From Rhinopomastus cyanomelas (Eukaryota > Chordata > Aves > Bucerotiformes > Rhinopomastidae), in contig VXBP01002567.1 of NCBI GenBank assembly GCA_013400115.1, forward strand, positions 310,001 through 374,000: a DNA stretch of 64,000 bases. The letters run 5' to 3'. The number at the start of each line of letters is the position of its first letter. Positions within the stretch are counted from its first letter, which is position 1. Shown here one piece after another: positions 22,179 through 32,929 of this stretch. The notes beneath the pieces were generated by a model. That model did not search any database. It was given only the letters and a program-made list of their open reading frames with translations, and was not told the origin of the DNA. The position numbers and the translations under genes are program-made.

Positions 22179-22316
22179 CAGAATCACAGGACATCAGGGA
22201 CTGGAAAGGACCTTGAAAGATCATCTAGTCCAACCCTCTTACTGCAGCAGGATGCCCTGGATCAAGTTGCACAGGAGCACATCCAGGTGAGTTTTAAACA
22301 TGTCTGGAGAAGGAGG
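22179..22316 (-). mobile_element. CR1 type A, 138 bp (left half of a head-to-head pair)
   Basis: TTCACAGAATCACAGGACAT at the left; the body ends near AACATGTCTGGAGAAGGAGG. After about 71 bases of other sequence a plus-oriented copy begins, so the two outer ends of the pair are both 3' tails. Confidence 0.9.
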
Positions 22317-22387
22317 AATTCCCTTCTCATCTAGCAGTGGCACCAGGCTCTGTGATAGGCACAGTCAGGGTCAGACAGATGATGTGT

Positions 22388-22489
22388 TCTGTGTGACTTG
22401 GTCTAGGTGGTCCTGCTGTGTCAGGGGGATTGGAGTGGATGATCTTTCGAGGTCCCTTCCAGTCCCTCACGATTCCATGATTCTATGAC
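22388..22489 (+). mobile_element. CR1 type A 3' end, 102 bp (right half of a head-to-head pair)
   Basis: TCTGTGTGACTTGGTCTAGG, then GGATTGGAGTGGATGATC and the tail GATTCCATGATTCTATG. Partner of the minus copy at 22179. Confidence 0.9.
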
Positions 22490-23130
22490 AGGCCACCAGG
22501 GAACCCTCTGGGCTGATAGTGCGTAGTCACCCTCAGCAGATGTCTGCTTGGCTGTGCTGCTGGAGTGGTGGTGTTCTCACAGGTCTGCTTTAGGCTGGGG
22601 GAAATGTGCTGGTTGATGAGGGCAGCAGCGTGGCACTCGCTGACAAAGGGGTCCACTGCCTGTCACCCCTCGACTTGTTGAGCACTCACGCAGCCTGGGG
22701 GATCACCAAGCTGTCATCACAAAGCATTAGCATGAGAAAAGGAGCACTCCTTGTGTTTTGGCATGTCACACCCAAGTGACAGGGAGCACAAATACACTCA
22801 GGCACCCAGAACAGTGCAAGTCAACGTCGGCTTTGACAGTGTTGGGCACCAAGGCTGTCACTCCTCTGACACAGCCCCTCCTTCCTCCTGCCCACGCTGC
22901 CATTCGCAACAGCAGCTCGCCCACCGCTTTTCTTTCCGCACAATGTGTCAATAATTACTTGTCAGGTCTCTGCTCACGGGGCTGGGATGGTGACTGGATG
23001 CTTATTATGCCTGAGAAGTGTGGCGAGCTTCGCCGTGACTCTTGGCTTACAGATGCGCGCGGTGGAGGCCGCTGGCGCTCACGTTATCCTGTGGAGTCGC
23101 GCTGCCCGCAGTGGAGTTTGACAAACTAAC
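22490..23130. other. non-repeat DNA, CpG-containing at the right
   Basis: The right part (22965-23105) contains several CpGs (GATGCGCGCGGTGG, GTGGAGTCGCGCTGCC). Overlapping frames at 22751-23129 have no recognisable domain. Confidence 0.35.
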
Positions 23131-23212
23131 TTATAGAATCATTAGGTGTTGAAAGGGACCTTGAAAGATCATCTAGTCCAATCCCTAATGTTCTGGGATT
23201 CTGTGACTTCTG
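23131..23212. mobile_element. CR1 type A chimera with a 3' tail at both ends
   Basis: The left half is minus-oriented (TATAGAATCATTAGG, then CTTGAAAGATCATCTAG). Within the shared word CCAATCCC it switches to the plus-oriented end (CCCTAATGTTCTGGGATTC). In 82 bases it therefore has a CR1 tail on each side and almost no body. Confidence 0.85.
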
Positions 23213-23887
23213 TTACGTTTCTTTATATAGGTGCTTGAGGTGGAGCTCTTAGTGTTTCTTCTTCCCTATCATTTTGGGTCCCCCTCTCTTCCTGCAAAAG
23301 ATCTGCAAAGCTGAATTCTCAAATAAATAGATTGAGTTTTCTCTTTCTGAGCTCTGGAGAAACTCAGAAGGATGGAGGCTCTCATAGGAACTGGCTTTGT
23401 TTGAGAGCCTGTCTTTGCTGCAGAAAGAAGAGACTGAGAAGGTCTATTCTATCTTCTAGGAAGGAGGTATTTCTAGCAGACTTAGAAAGACTGTTGTGTG
23501 CTCTAGTGAATGAATTATATTAACTGTGGTGATGCTTATGGCTTTTCCCTTTAATCCGCTGCACAGAAGTCACTTTAGTCTTCAAAACAGAGAATGAGGT
23601 ATAAAAGCTACTAAATCCAGCTGTGCTGCTTCAGAACCTTGCTTGTAGAGCATTATGTGTCTGTGTTCCGTGGCACCTCCTCTCGCTGCTGGTGATTCCA
23701 ACTGCTGATCTGCATCCCAGTAAGCCTCTTCACTCCCACTGTGCCCAGTCCCAAACCTTATGGAAAGCTGAGACCATCTTAAGAGCTGAATTCTTTTCTC
23801 ACTGGCTGATGGGTGTTGTTGCATCCTTTCCCTCCGAAGCAGAAAGAGCCCTGGAGTGAATCACAGTTTAACTGAGGACAGGGAAGA
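23213..23887. other. non-repeat DNA, nothing recognised
   Basis: Frames 23582-23824 (minus) and 23623-23859 (plus) overlap and have no recognisable features. Confidence 0.4.
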
Positions 23888-24010
23888 ATCACTGAAGCTC
23901 TTTGATTGGAAGAGAACTTGAAGATCATCAAGCCCAACCGCTAACCCAGCACTGCCAGGTCACCCCTAACCCTTGTCCCTAAGTCCACATCCTTTAACAT
24001 CCACCACCCA
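23888..24010 (-). mobile_element. CR1 type D 3' end, old and diverged
   Basis: Recognisable words are GATTGGAAGAGAACTTGAAG, ATCATCAAGCCCAACC, CAGCACTGCCAGGTC and CCCTTGTCCCTAAGTCCAC. These follow the order of the 3' end of older CR1 subfamilies in reverse. Confidence 0.65.
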
Positions 24011-24954
24011 GGCTTTGAGTTCTGAAATGCTACCACGTTAGATACCAGGAACGGGGTTTGATTTAACTGTAGTTGCAGGAGGAGCTGTGAGAGTCAGAAC
24101 TTCATGAGGAGCACCAGCACTTGGTCTGGAAGATAAATCAAAGCCCATCTTTTAAATAAAGAATAGTCTGGAATCACATGTGGGCAGGAATTTAGTCCAC
24201 ATGCAGAAGTTTCCAGTAGAGCAGCCTCCAGTTCTTGGGCTCTGCAAATGTTCTATATCAACACGGTGGCAATTTAAGCTGGGAGCCTTTCATTCTCCAC
24301 CTTATCTGCCACATGGCTACTTCCAAAGGCAATGTGAAACCACTAGGCAAATGAGAAGAAATGAAGAGATTTTGGGGTTTGTTTGTACTTTTTTAATCTA
24401 CAGACTCTGACCTTTGGGTTGATGTCAGGGTTTTCATTAGGACTGTGCTCTGTAGCAGAAAACTGATGCTTAGAGTTCTGCCAGCAGAGCCTGTGCGACT
24501 GGCATCGACTGACAGAGGCGCGACGGGCAGCGATGGGCTGGCTTGTGATTTGCGGTCAGCTTAGCTACTCCAGGGAGAGTCACTGGTGTAAGAGCTGTTG
24601 CACTGACAAAGCTTTCAGGCTACAATTTTGTCACTGCTTATGTGACATGACCTCTTCCCCCCAAAATAAACATCGTGCACAAAGCTAACTAGCTCCAAAT
24701 GGCCACTGTCTCCTAAACAGGCTCCTGAGATTTTCATTTTGACTCTGTGTGTGGAAAACAGGACAGGGACTAGTGCTGGTAGGGCTCTGTGTCCAGTTGT
24801 TGCTCTGCATCTCTAAAAAGTGTGTATTTTAAGCAGTGTAGAGCTTTTGTCTTGCAAACAGCATCTACTGAAATCAAGGTTTCCACGTTCAAATGACTAA
24901 GAGGTGTTTTTGCCCTGGGTTCATAGGATCGTCTCAGAATAACTATAAAACAGC
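24011..24954. other. non-repeat DNA, nothing recognised
   Basis: No repeat or supportable frame. The minus frame 24770-25150 gets its recognisable part from the CR1 fragment to the right. Confidence 0.4.
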
Positions 24955-25470
24955 CACCTCTTCTTGGGACCTGCTCCAGCACCTCAGTGTCTGTCTTGTG
25001 CTGATGTGTCCAAAACTGAACCCACTGCGCTTGAAGTGTGGCCTCACCAGTGCTGAGTGCAGGGGAACAATCATCTCCCTGCTCCTGCTGGCCACCGTAT
25101 TTCTGATGCGAGCCAGGATGCCGCTGGCCTTCTTGGCAACTTGAGCACACTACTGCCTCATATGTAGCTGAGAATCAACCAATACCTCCAGGTATTGACT
25201 CCTATTGGTATGGTTGTGCGTCCTGGCTCACTGGTGCCTAGGCTTCGTGCCTTCCTTATCATACAGGCTACCATCTCCTATCTCTGGTAGCCGTGGAGCT
25301 AGCACGCCATCCTGCAAATGTTCCAGGCTTGTCTCCAGAGAGCCTGGCTTTTCCCTTTCCTCCCTTCACATCTAGTTTAAAGCCTGGCTAACTCCTACTC
25401 AAAAATTCTTCGCCCCCTTTGCGACCAGTGTCCCCCATCTGCCACCAGCAGGCCTGGCATCATAAACCAA
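24955..25470 (-). mobile_element. old CR1 (type D) with ORF1 and ORF2 remnants, internal deletion
   Basis: At 24955-25150 the minus strand carries an RT C-terminal region (words CACCTCAGTGTCTGTCTTG, GGCCTCACCAGTGCTGAG and CGCTGGCCTTCTTGGCAAC on the plus strand). At about 25330-25463 the minus strand reads as the end of the CR1 ORF1 esterase domain: MPGLLVADGGHWSQRGRRIF, where DGGH (25428-25439) corresponds to the DGxH motif of the family. In an intact element the polymerase core would lie between these, so it has been deleted or the two parts are separate insertions. Confidence 0.7.
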
Positions 25471-26709
25471 ACCCATAAGACACACCTCAAAAAGAGATGC
25501 TTTGATTGAGGGCATTGATTTGGGGGTAGCTGGAGTATCTAATGGTTGTCATGAGCTCTGGTTTGATTCACTCTAGAACTTTGATCCGCGGTGATTTGCT
25601 CATCTCTTCCGCTGTCCCAGCCTCTGGGTGACAGGTTGTCCATTTAAGACATTCAGATCCGTGTGTCGAGTGATTTGGTTGAGGCCCTTTGGAAGGTGCC
25701 CATGGACAAGGCTGATCTCCTGCTGAAGTGTGTCTTTCCCTATAAATCCAGGAAAACTCTTTGGGCCGGGAGGCTCAGGCACCTACTGCATGTACCCGTG
25801 GAGCCCGGACTCGACCTTGTCTGCTCCCAGCAACTGATCAGGAGCTTCTGTGTGAGTGCAAGCAGGTGATTGATAAAATGCAAGACACAGAGGAAAAAAA
25901 GCCCCTCTCTGCTTATTTTTCACAAGCATTGCCATGAATCAGCAACACCTGCCCGTGTCCTTCAAGGTTACCTCTGCAGGAGAAGACAACAAGTAGGACA
26001 GTCTGTCAGCTGGGCGCGAGGGCGCGCGTTCAGCAAATTCCCTGCCTTTATCCCGGGTTGTTTATGGCTCTTCTGGGAGGATTATGACCTTCTTTCTCCT
26101 TTCCACGGAGGGTGGGTTTTGTTTTGAAAACATCCTTTTGTAGAGAAGCGCGAGAAGGCGGTTGGAGTCGACTTTAGAAACCTCAGCTTCTCGATGTGTA
26201 GCACCAGCTGGCTTTTGGTAGCTGCCTGTAATGGTGACAGGTCCCACAACTGAGATGTGCATTAACCTCTCTGCTTCTCAAGCACTGTGGGTTTTGCTGT
26301 TTCTTTTCTGAATTGCTTGTTTGAAGCAGATCTAACCGCTGAGAGATTGAAAACCTTAAGTGCAGGCTGCTATGAGCTCCAGTTTTCCAGGCTCTTGTCC
26401 TGACGTACCATTGCTGAGGGGTAAATGTACGTGTGGCTACTGCAGATTGTAGTCCTGTCCTTTCAACTGTTGAGGGCAAAACAGATCGTTTTAACTGGTG
26501 TTGTTCATGCCAAACAAAACTCCCACGATTTCTATTAGGAGTGGGAACCGTGTCCTTTTTGGGACTGACTTATCTGCTATTGCTTTCTCTCTGCAAAACA
26601 GTCTTTCCAGCAGAATGCTTTTCTCTCACCCTCTTGCCTTGAAGATCTTCCAGCATCTCAGTCTTTCTGGTACTGAAATATGATGCAGAAACATTTTACT
26701 ACAACACAG
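25471..26709. other. non-repeat DNA, CpG patch, no gene recognised
   Basis: A CpG-rich patch lies at about 26010-26035 (GGGCGCGAGGGCGCGCG). Several short frames (25600-25869, 26183-26479) have no recognisable domains. Confidence 0.4.
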
Positions 26710-26821
26710 TTGGTTCCTTCCTTTTCTTCCTTTTCCTTTTCTTCCCTTCTTCCTTCCCTTCTTCCCTCCCTTCACCTTCCCCCTTCCCCTCTTCCCTCTC
26801 TTCTCCCCTTCCCCTCCCCTC
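26710..26821 (+). repeat. polypyrimidine tract, C/T on the plus strand
   Basis: About 110 bases that are almost only C and T (CTTCCCTTCTTCCTTCCC and similar words), with few interruptions. Purine-pyrimidine asymmetry of this length can adopt triplex DNA. The 92-codon serine/leucine-rich frame across it is a by-product of composition. Confidence 0.9.
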
Positions 26822-27522
26822 GCACATTAACTACATTCATTAGTCCATCCCATCGTGGATCTGCTCAGCAGAAGCAGCGATGGCTGGTGATGACGAGCCA
26901 GGCAGCAGCTCAAACTGCTGATAGTTGTGATAAAGCAAAGGCTGACACTTTTCTCTGACAGATGAAATAAGTAAAAGATGATGGGATTCGCTTGATAGAT
27001 GTTAGGAAAAAACAAGTCACCAAAGTCACGATGCACAGAGAGAGGTGTCCAAGGAGGCTGAGAATTTCCCCCACTGTATGTTTTTAGCAGCAAATTAGAT
27101 TGAAATCAATCAGGAGCATTCTTGAAATATTTATCCAACTGTTGGGCAATGGGAAGGACTTGCTGACTGTTTGAGCCTTCATTTTCTGTGACACTCTGTC
27201 TCAAAAATAAATTCCTGCTATTTTGCCTACAAGAAACTCAGCTTCTCGCAGTCTCACTTGGAGAAGGCTGATTTGGTGACTGTTTCCCAACTTGTTTTCT
27301 TCTCTTCCATGTTTTGCTTGGGTTTGCCTCATGCTTGTGGATGTTTGTTGGCTTTAAGATGTGCACGGAGGTGGACATGAGAGAATGAGATTTTCCTGCA
27401 CTGAGGATGCTGAGATGCTGAGAACATCTGTCTCTATGTATGAAGAAAGAGAAGTAGGTATCTTTTCAGGCAAACTCTGTAAAATTATAAAGAAATAGTC
27501 ATTTTGATCTATGCCATGTGTT
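26822..27522. other. non-repeat DNA, nothing recognised
   Basis: Moderately A/T-rich. No supportable genes. Confidence 0.4.
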
Positions 27523-27537
27523 TATATATATATATAT
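27523..27537. repeat. short (TA)n microsatellite
   Basis: TATATATATATATA lies directly before a CR1 tail that starts at 27540. A/T-rich nick sites are plausible CR1 insertion points. Confidence 0.8.
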
Positions 27538-27539
27538 GA

Positions 27540-27687
27540 TAGAATTATAGAATCATTAGGGATTGGAAGGGACCTTGAAAGATCATCCAGTCCAATCCCC
27601 CTGACGCAGCAGGATCACCTTGACCAACTCACACAGGAACACATCCAGGTGGGTTTTAAACCTCTCCCGTGAAGGAGACTCCACAAT
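27540..27687 (-). mobile_element. CR1 type A, 148 bp
   Basis: ATAGAATTATAGAATCATTAG at the left, then CTGACGCAGCAGGATCACC; it ends at GAAGGAGACTCCACAA. It is inserted at the edge of the (TA)n run. Confidence 0.94.
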
Positions 27688-28098
27688 ATATGTTTGTATC
27701 AGTAGTAACAAGTGGAGAAATGGATGTGGAATGAGGAGAGAGAAGGGAAATACTGATGTTACTAGATGATGAGGTTCATACCATTGATTCCGAACATGTA
27801 CAACCAAGCTGTTTGTTGACATCATGCTGGTAGTGCTTGGACAATACACGTACCTGTGCACGTTGGGGGCAGTGAAGAAAGCCACTTTGGGCCACGCCGC
27901 TCTTCATGCCAGTGCCCAGGCTTTTGATGTGGCTGCCACATGTCTCTGGCCCTGCCAGTTCTGAATTAGAGAAACTTTTCATTAGAAAGAGGATTTTCAA
28001 CTTCCAAGAATGAATCCTTCCCTCCACCCCACCTCCAGTCCCAGTACTGGTATCTGTGGGGAGGAAAGCGTTCTGGGTAGAGATCTGATGGCCTGAGC
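27688..28098. other. non-repeat DNA, nothing recognised
   Basis: About 410 bases. The minus frame 27776-28198 crosses the CR1 copy at the left and has no recognisable domain. Confidence 0.4.
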
Positions 28099-28155
28099 GT
28101 GACCCTGCTCTGGCAGGGGATTGGACTAGATGATCTTTCAAGGTCCTTTCCAATG
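28099..28155 (+). mobile_element. CR1 type A 3' end lacking its tail, 57 bp
   Basis: GTGACCCTGCTCTGGCAGG, GGATTGGACTAGATGATC and CCTTTCCAATGG. The usual CCTAATG and octamer tail are missing, so the very 3' end has been lost. Confidence 0.85.
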
Positions 28156-28825
28156 GTAACAGAGTTTGCTGTTGTGTTGGTAGCTGTGCCGATAGCAAGG
28201 GACTTCTTTGGACTCCAGTGATAGCTTTGGGTGTTTATTTTGTGGGATGGTGTCTTGGTGTGTTGATGAACATCACCAGACCTCACTCAGGCTTGCTGTA
28301 GAGACGACAGCAGGCATTAAAAATCAATCAGTTAATGAAGCTGAGTGAGTCACTGCTGAGTGTCCCTGCTAGAATAACGCCATCACCCCCCTTTGCAGGA
28401 CAAAATGACCTCGTATGCCCGCAGGAGACAATCTGTTGGATTTCTTCCACCTTGTGCAATTGTGAAATCCATGAGGCTCACTGGAAGGATGAGTTGTGTA
28501 TGAACCACGTGTCTACGTGTTGAGAGCGGTGCCCCGCGTGCGGCTGTTAGGGGCCTGACTGGACTGAGAGGTTTGACAAGAATTCAGTGGCGGTAGGGTC
28601 CCAGCAGTCATTGAAGTCATGAGCCAAGGAAGAGGAATGTGGGACCCATCGGTAACGACCTCACTTAACTTGTGACAGAGTACAAGACACCCATAAAAGC
28701 TCATGGCAGTGGAAATGCATTCGGCTCTGCGTGCTGCGCCGCTCACGGTTCAGCCAGGGTGTGTGGTGCTTGGAAAGCATCCTGACCACAAAGGGTGGAC
28801 AGAACAAGATAACAAAAACTGGCAA
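28156..28825. other. non-repeat DNA, nothing recognised
   Basis: No repeats or supportable frames. A few CpGs lie near 28530-28545. Confidence 0.4.
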
Positions 28826-29087
28826 GATCACAGAACATTGGGGATCGGAAGGAACCTTGAAGATCATCCAGTCCAGTCCCCCCACCACAGCAGGATCCTC
28901 TTGTACAAGTCACACAGGAACATGTCCAGGTGGGTTTTAAACATCTCCAGAGAAGGAGACTCCACAACCCCCCGGGCAGCCCATTCCAGTGCTCTGGCAC
29001 CCTCAATGTGAAGAAGTTTCTTCTCAGACTGATGTGGAACCTCCTCTGTTCCAGCTCACACCCATTGCCCCTTGTCCTATCATTGTC
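28826..29087 (-). mobile_element. CR1 type A, 262 bp
   Basis: AGATCACAGAACATTGGGGATC, then CCACAGCAGGATCCTCTTG, CAACCCCCCGGGCAGCCC, and the ORF2 end in reverse (CCAGCTCACACCCATTGCC), stopping at CTATCATTGTCCC. Confidence 0.94.
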
Positions 29088-29392
29088 CCATGAGTATGTA
29101 AACCCTCCCCTAAAGTGCAAAGTTTAAGAGATGATTGAAGCAGGAGATCCGTGTGATGTAAGGACTTGTTTATGTTTGATGCAGAGCAGACAAAGCAATT
29201 TGGGAACCCACGTGCTTGTCTGATGTCTTTATAGCGTCTGATGTTATGTAAATCCCAGTGACAGGAACCACCACATGTTCAAAGTTCTCCTCTGATCACA
29301 TAAACACAGTGTGAGTTTTGACACAGCAGTGACTAAACGTTGTGGATCCCACTGTGGGTTGCAGCGTATGGATGTCTGAGGCTGGTGCTTCA
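29088..29392. other. non-repeat DNA, nothing recognised
   Basis: About 300 bases between oppositely oriented CR1 copies. Confidence 0.4.
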
Positions 29393-29763
29393 CAGTGAGG
29401 AAAGGCTGAGGGAGCTGGGTCTCTAGCTTGGACAAAAGGAGACTGAGGGCTGACCTCATTAATGTCTATAAATATGTGAGGGTGGGTGTCAGGAGGATGG
29501 AGCCAGGTTCTGCGTCATCTAGTGATAAGACAAGGGGCAATGGGTGTGAGCTGGAACACAGGAGGTTCCATGTAAGTATAAGAAGGACAAAGCCCTGGAA
29601 GGGGCTGCCCAGGGGGGTTGTAGAGTCTTCTTCTCTGGAGATGTTTAAAACCCACCTGGTCTTGTTCCTGTGCGACTTGGTCTAAGTGATGCTGCTGTGG
29701 CAGGGGAATTGGACTGGAAGATGTTTCAAGGTCCCTTCTAATCCCCAATGTTCTGTGAATCCT
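29393..29763 (+). mobile_element. CR1 type A, 371 bp
   Basis: It starts at GTGAGGAAAGGCTGAGGGAG and ends CCCCAATGTTCTGTG. Small deletions (for example in the CTCTTGAGCTTGG and TCTGCTCAGTGTC segments) break the ORF2 frame, whose sense LINVYKYVRVG is still visible. Confidence 0.94.
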
Positions 29764-30490
29764 CATACAGAGGCTTTGTGGCTTGTTGTCATCCCCAGTC
29801 CTAAAATGTTGAGCAATGCCACACGTTTTAATTCCATTTGTCTGCTAGAATACACAACCTTCTGATTCTCATTTCACAATAGCTGGATGTTTGAAAACAC
29901 TGAAGTGTGTAGAAATACTTGAACACTCATTCAAACGTGCCACGGTCCAGCCTTACAGTTGTCTTCTTGCAACATGTGTCTCTTACTGGAAGCAAAACAA
30001 GCGGGGCTGGTGGAAAATATGTGACTCTATCTGTTATTTACACCCCCTGCCCACTCTTGCCAGCCAAGACAGTCTGAACATGAAAGTCACTGGAGAACAG
30101 CAGCCTATAAATATTCAGAGAAATCCAGGCAGGGCAAAGCCGTTGCAAAAACACTCTTTGACGAAGAGTTCACAGACCCTGAGAGATGGGACTGAACCCT
30201 TCTAGTCAGAGACACAGGCTGAATTCAGAAAGGCCTGATTGTAATTTTGTGGTTGGACATGAATGCTTTGCACAACACTGGTTGAGGCCACTTTGAAAGC
30301 TGGGCCAGGGTTGTAAAGGAACCGATGTACTGCGGCGTGCATTGTGTTTGAGAACACAGCGAAGCCTTGTAGATCCTGCTGGGGCTTGGTGGAGACCTCA
30401 CAGCTGAAAAAAGCTCTTCTTGAGCCCTGTGGGATCTTGCTTGTTCTAAGTTTTGCCTTTGATTATGTCAGGTAAAGTGTATTAAACACC
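29764..30490. other. non-repeat DNA, nothing recognised
   Basis: The 104-codon plus frame at 29891-30205 has no recognisable domain. Confidence 0.4.
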
Positions 30491-30585
30491 ACGGAGCTGC
30501 TGGAGGGAGTCCAGCGTAGAGCAATGAGGATGATGAAGGAAGTGGAGCACCTCCCTTATGGGGAAAGGCTGAGGGGGCTGGAGAG
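30491..30585 (+). mobile_element. CR1 type A internal fragment, 95 bp
   Basis: CGGAGCTGCTGGAGGGAGTC to GGCTGAGGGGGCTGGAG. It is an RT C-terminal segment with neither 5' body nor 3' end, and it is followed directly by an upstream-type RT core piece, so the order is scrambled. Confidence 0.88.
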
Positions 30586-30589
30586 CAAG

Positions 30590-31086
30590 AGCATTTGATA
30601 CTGTCCAGCATGACATCCTTGTCTCTGAAATAGAGGGATGTGGATGTGAGAGATGGACACTAAGTGGAAAAGGAATTGTCTGGATGGTCACACTCAAATA
30701 AGCTTGATGTCCAAGTGGAGATGAGTTATGAGTGCTGTTCCTCAGGGGTCTGTTTTGGGTCTGGTTCTGTTTAACATCTGTTTGGTGACAAAGCAGTGGC
30801 ACTGAGTGCCCCGTCAGCAGGTTTGGCCAGTGACAGGAAGCTGACAACAAGCTGAAGGGAAGGGAGGGCATCCGGATGGACCTTGACAGGCTGGAGAACT
30901 GAGCCTGTGCAAACCACATGAGGTTCATCAAGTGCAAATGCAAGGCCCTACGTCTAGGTTGGGGTAATCCCAAGCACAAATACTTGCTGGATGGTGAATG
31001 GATTGAGAGCAGCCCTGAGGGACAGACAAGAACCTCAACACGAGCTAACAGTGTGTGAGGGCAGCCCCAAAAGCCACAAGTGCAAC
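30590..31086 (+). mobile_element. older CR1 reverse transcriptase core fragment, about 500 bp
   Basis: It begins GCATTTGATACTGTCCAGC (the AFDTV region just after RT motif A), continues with GTTCCTCAGGGGTCTG (VPQGSV region) and reaches the FADD region at about 30815-30840, where the text AGCAGGTTTGGCCAGTGAC contains an extra G and changes the second of the paired acidic positions. It ends with an ORF2 segment near GAGAGCAGCCCTGAGGG. Stops and indels make it a dead copy. Confidence 0.82.
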
Positions 31087-32367
31087 CAGGAGGCAAAACT
31101 GGGGGAGAATACACAGGTATTTCAGATCATTTATTGTAAAAAAAATTGCTTTCTAATGTAAATTTGGCTCCTTTCTCACCTGTGTTGGACTAGCTGCTAC
31201 AAATCTCCTCTGCATGATCTGCCTCCATATATTTATATGTTGTCTATGTGACTTCCACACAGAATGGGCCATGATAGAAATCTTTCATTTAATTAAAATT
31301 GATTTTAAAATTCCCTTGATCAATAATGAGTTAAAATTCACCCCAGCAGTGATGGGAACAGCAAACCTTCTGAGAAAAGCTTTCAGGCCAGTGGTTTTGC
31401 CTTCAGAGGCTGAAATTACCCTCGTCTTGTCTCTGGGCTGCCTGATGCTTGGCTCATTATGATTTACCCTATAGCCCAGCTTGCCAGCCACCCTCATGAA
31501 AAGCTGAAGCATCCAGCCCGAAGGTCTCTACCTTTTGTTTTGCTTTTTTTCACCACAGATCCTTGTAACATCAAAGTCTTCATGACATCTGTTGGCATCA
31601 GGATGGCAGTGCCTGCCACCAAAAGAAGTGACCCTGTAGTTCTTTGATTCCTACACCACAGCCTTGCTCAGACAGCAAAACGGGGTGAGTAAAGAGATGC
31701 TCAAAAGCAGAGGTTAAACCCTTGCTAAAGGGTCCCTCTGTATTGAAGTTTTATTCCCCTGGAGAAGACCAGAAGAGAATCTGCATAATAGACTAGAACA
31801 TGGTTTATATAACCTTTCCCAACAGAAACTGGAGAGATTAATGAAGACTGGCTTCCAATGACAGTGATGCTCTGTTGTTCACACTCCAGGGTGCTTCCTA
31901 ATTAATTGTCTCAAGCCTCCACTGAGGGATGCTTTACCAAAAGTGCTGTGATCAAGGAAAATTAAGAGGCTGGATTACTCCCTTGGTGCTGCTTCTCTCC
32001 TGAGAGTTGCTCGTGTGGTCCCACACCGGCACTCGGTGTGAACTTTGTTCCTGATCACACAGCTGCTTGGCTTCCTTTGAAGCCCCATGGACCTGAAATA
32101 ACAATGTGAACACAGAGCATCTGATAGCAGGGTTGGAGCTCTCATTAAGCCTGGGCTAGGATAAATGCATCACCTGAGTGGATTATTTTTTATGCTCATT
32201 TCTTTGAGAGTCACCTGTGTAACTGATGTGATAAATAACAGCAGTGTGTGGCGTTTCAGACAGCGAAACCGGGCTGCTGATAGGAGTTTGTTGAACAGGA
32301 ATTGCCCAGGGTCCTACAGGATGGACAGGAAATGGCAGCTGTGGTGGAAAGGTCTGGTGTGATATAA
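31087..32367. other. non-repeat DNA, A/T-rich in part
   Basis: A/T-rich at 31140-31340, including CATTTAATTAAAATTGATTT. No gene is supported. Confidence 0.4.
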
Positions 32368-32486
32368 CCCTCCTGGATGTGTTCCTGTGCGACCTGATCT
32401 AGGTGATCCTGCTCTGCCAGGGGGATTGGACTGGATGATCTTTCCAGGTCCCTTCCAACCCCTAATGTCCTGTGATTCTGTGACAT
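32368..32486 (+). mobile_element. CR1 type A 3' end, 119 bp
   Basis: CCTCCTGGATGTGTTCCTG to CCCTAATGTCCTGTGATTC. The right hairpin arm is TCCAACCC, which leaves one mismatch to GGATTGGA. Confidence 0.92.
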
Positions 32487-32722
32487 CGGAGCGGGTGGAT
32501 AACGTGTATGTTAGCACATTGTTCCCTCATTCAGGGAATCTGGTTAAATGAGCTGCTCGTCTGCATTTTGTGTTGAAAATACTGTGAGAAGATGTGCTGT
32601 TGTTTGCTGTCTGCTATAAAAGTGTGGAAATTCAAGATGCCTCGATGAGAAAACGTTTTGGAAAGGGAGAAACAGGCACCACCCCTAAGCACTCCCTAGC
32701 ACATGGGCAAAGGTAGGGGAAG
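32487..32722. other. non-repeat DNA, nothing recognised
   Basis: A short spacer between CR1 copies. Confidence 0.4.
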
Positions 32723-32922
32723 ACCATTAGGGATTGGAAGGGACCTCAAAAGATCATCCAGTCCAATCCCCCTGTTACAGCAGGATCCCCTAGATCAAAT
32801 CACATGGAAACGTGTCTAGGTGGGTTTTAAACATCTCCAGAGAAGGAGACTCCACAACCCCCCTGGGCAGCCCCTTCCAGTGCTCCATCAGCCCCATTGT
32901 GAAGAAGTCCCTTGTCTCAGTA
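32723..32922 (-). mobile_element. CR1 type A, 200 bp
   Basis: It begins GACCATTAGGGATTGG with the octamer tail already lost; the body runs through CCCCTGTTACAGCAGG and CCTGGGCAGCCCCTTCC to AAGTCCCTTGTCTCAG. Its 5' end adjoins the A/T island. Confidence 0.92.
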
Positions 32923-32929
32923 ATGCTGT

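Noticed and set aside
22179..22489. Head-to-head CR1 pairs as products of L1-like twin priming
   Set aside because: Twin priming inverts the 5' part of one element and leaves one tail; here both outer ends carry CR1 3' tails.
26680..26958. Serine/leucine/proline-rich plus-strand frame
   Set aside because: It is produced by the polypyrimidine tract and has no other coding evidence.
28743..29120. Frames such as 28743-29120 (minus), 39010-39339 (plus) and 57207-57581 (plus) as genes
   Set aside because: They are sense or antisense readings of CR1 copies, recognisable by text such as NHRTLGIGRDLERSSSPIPL (antisense) or GCQEDGARLCS (sense).
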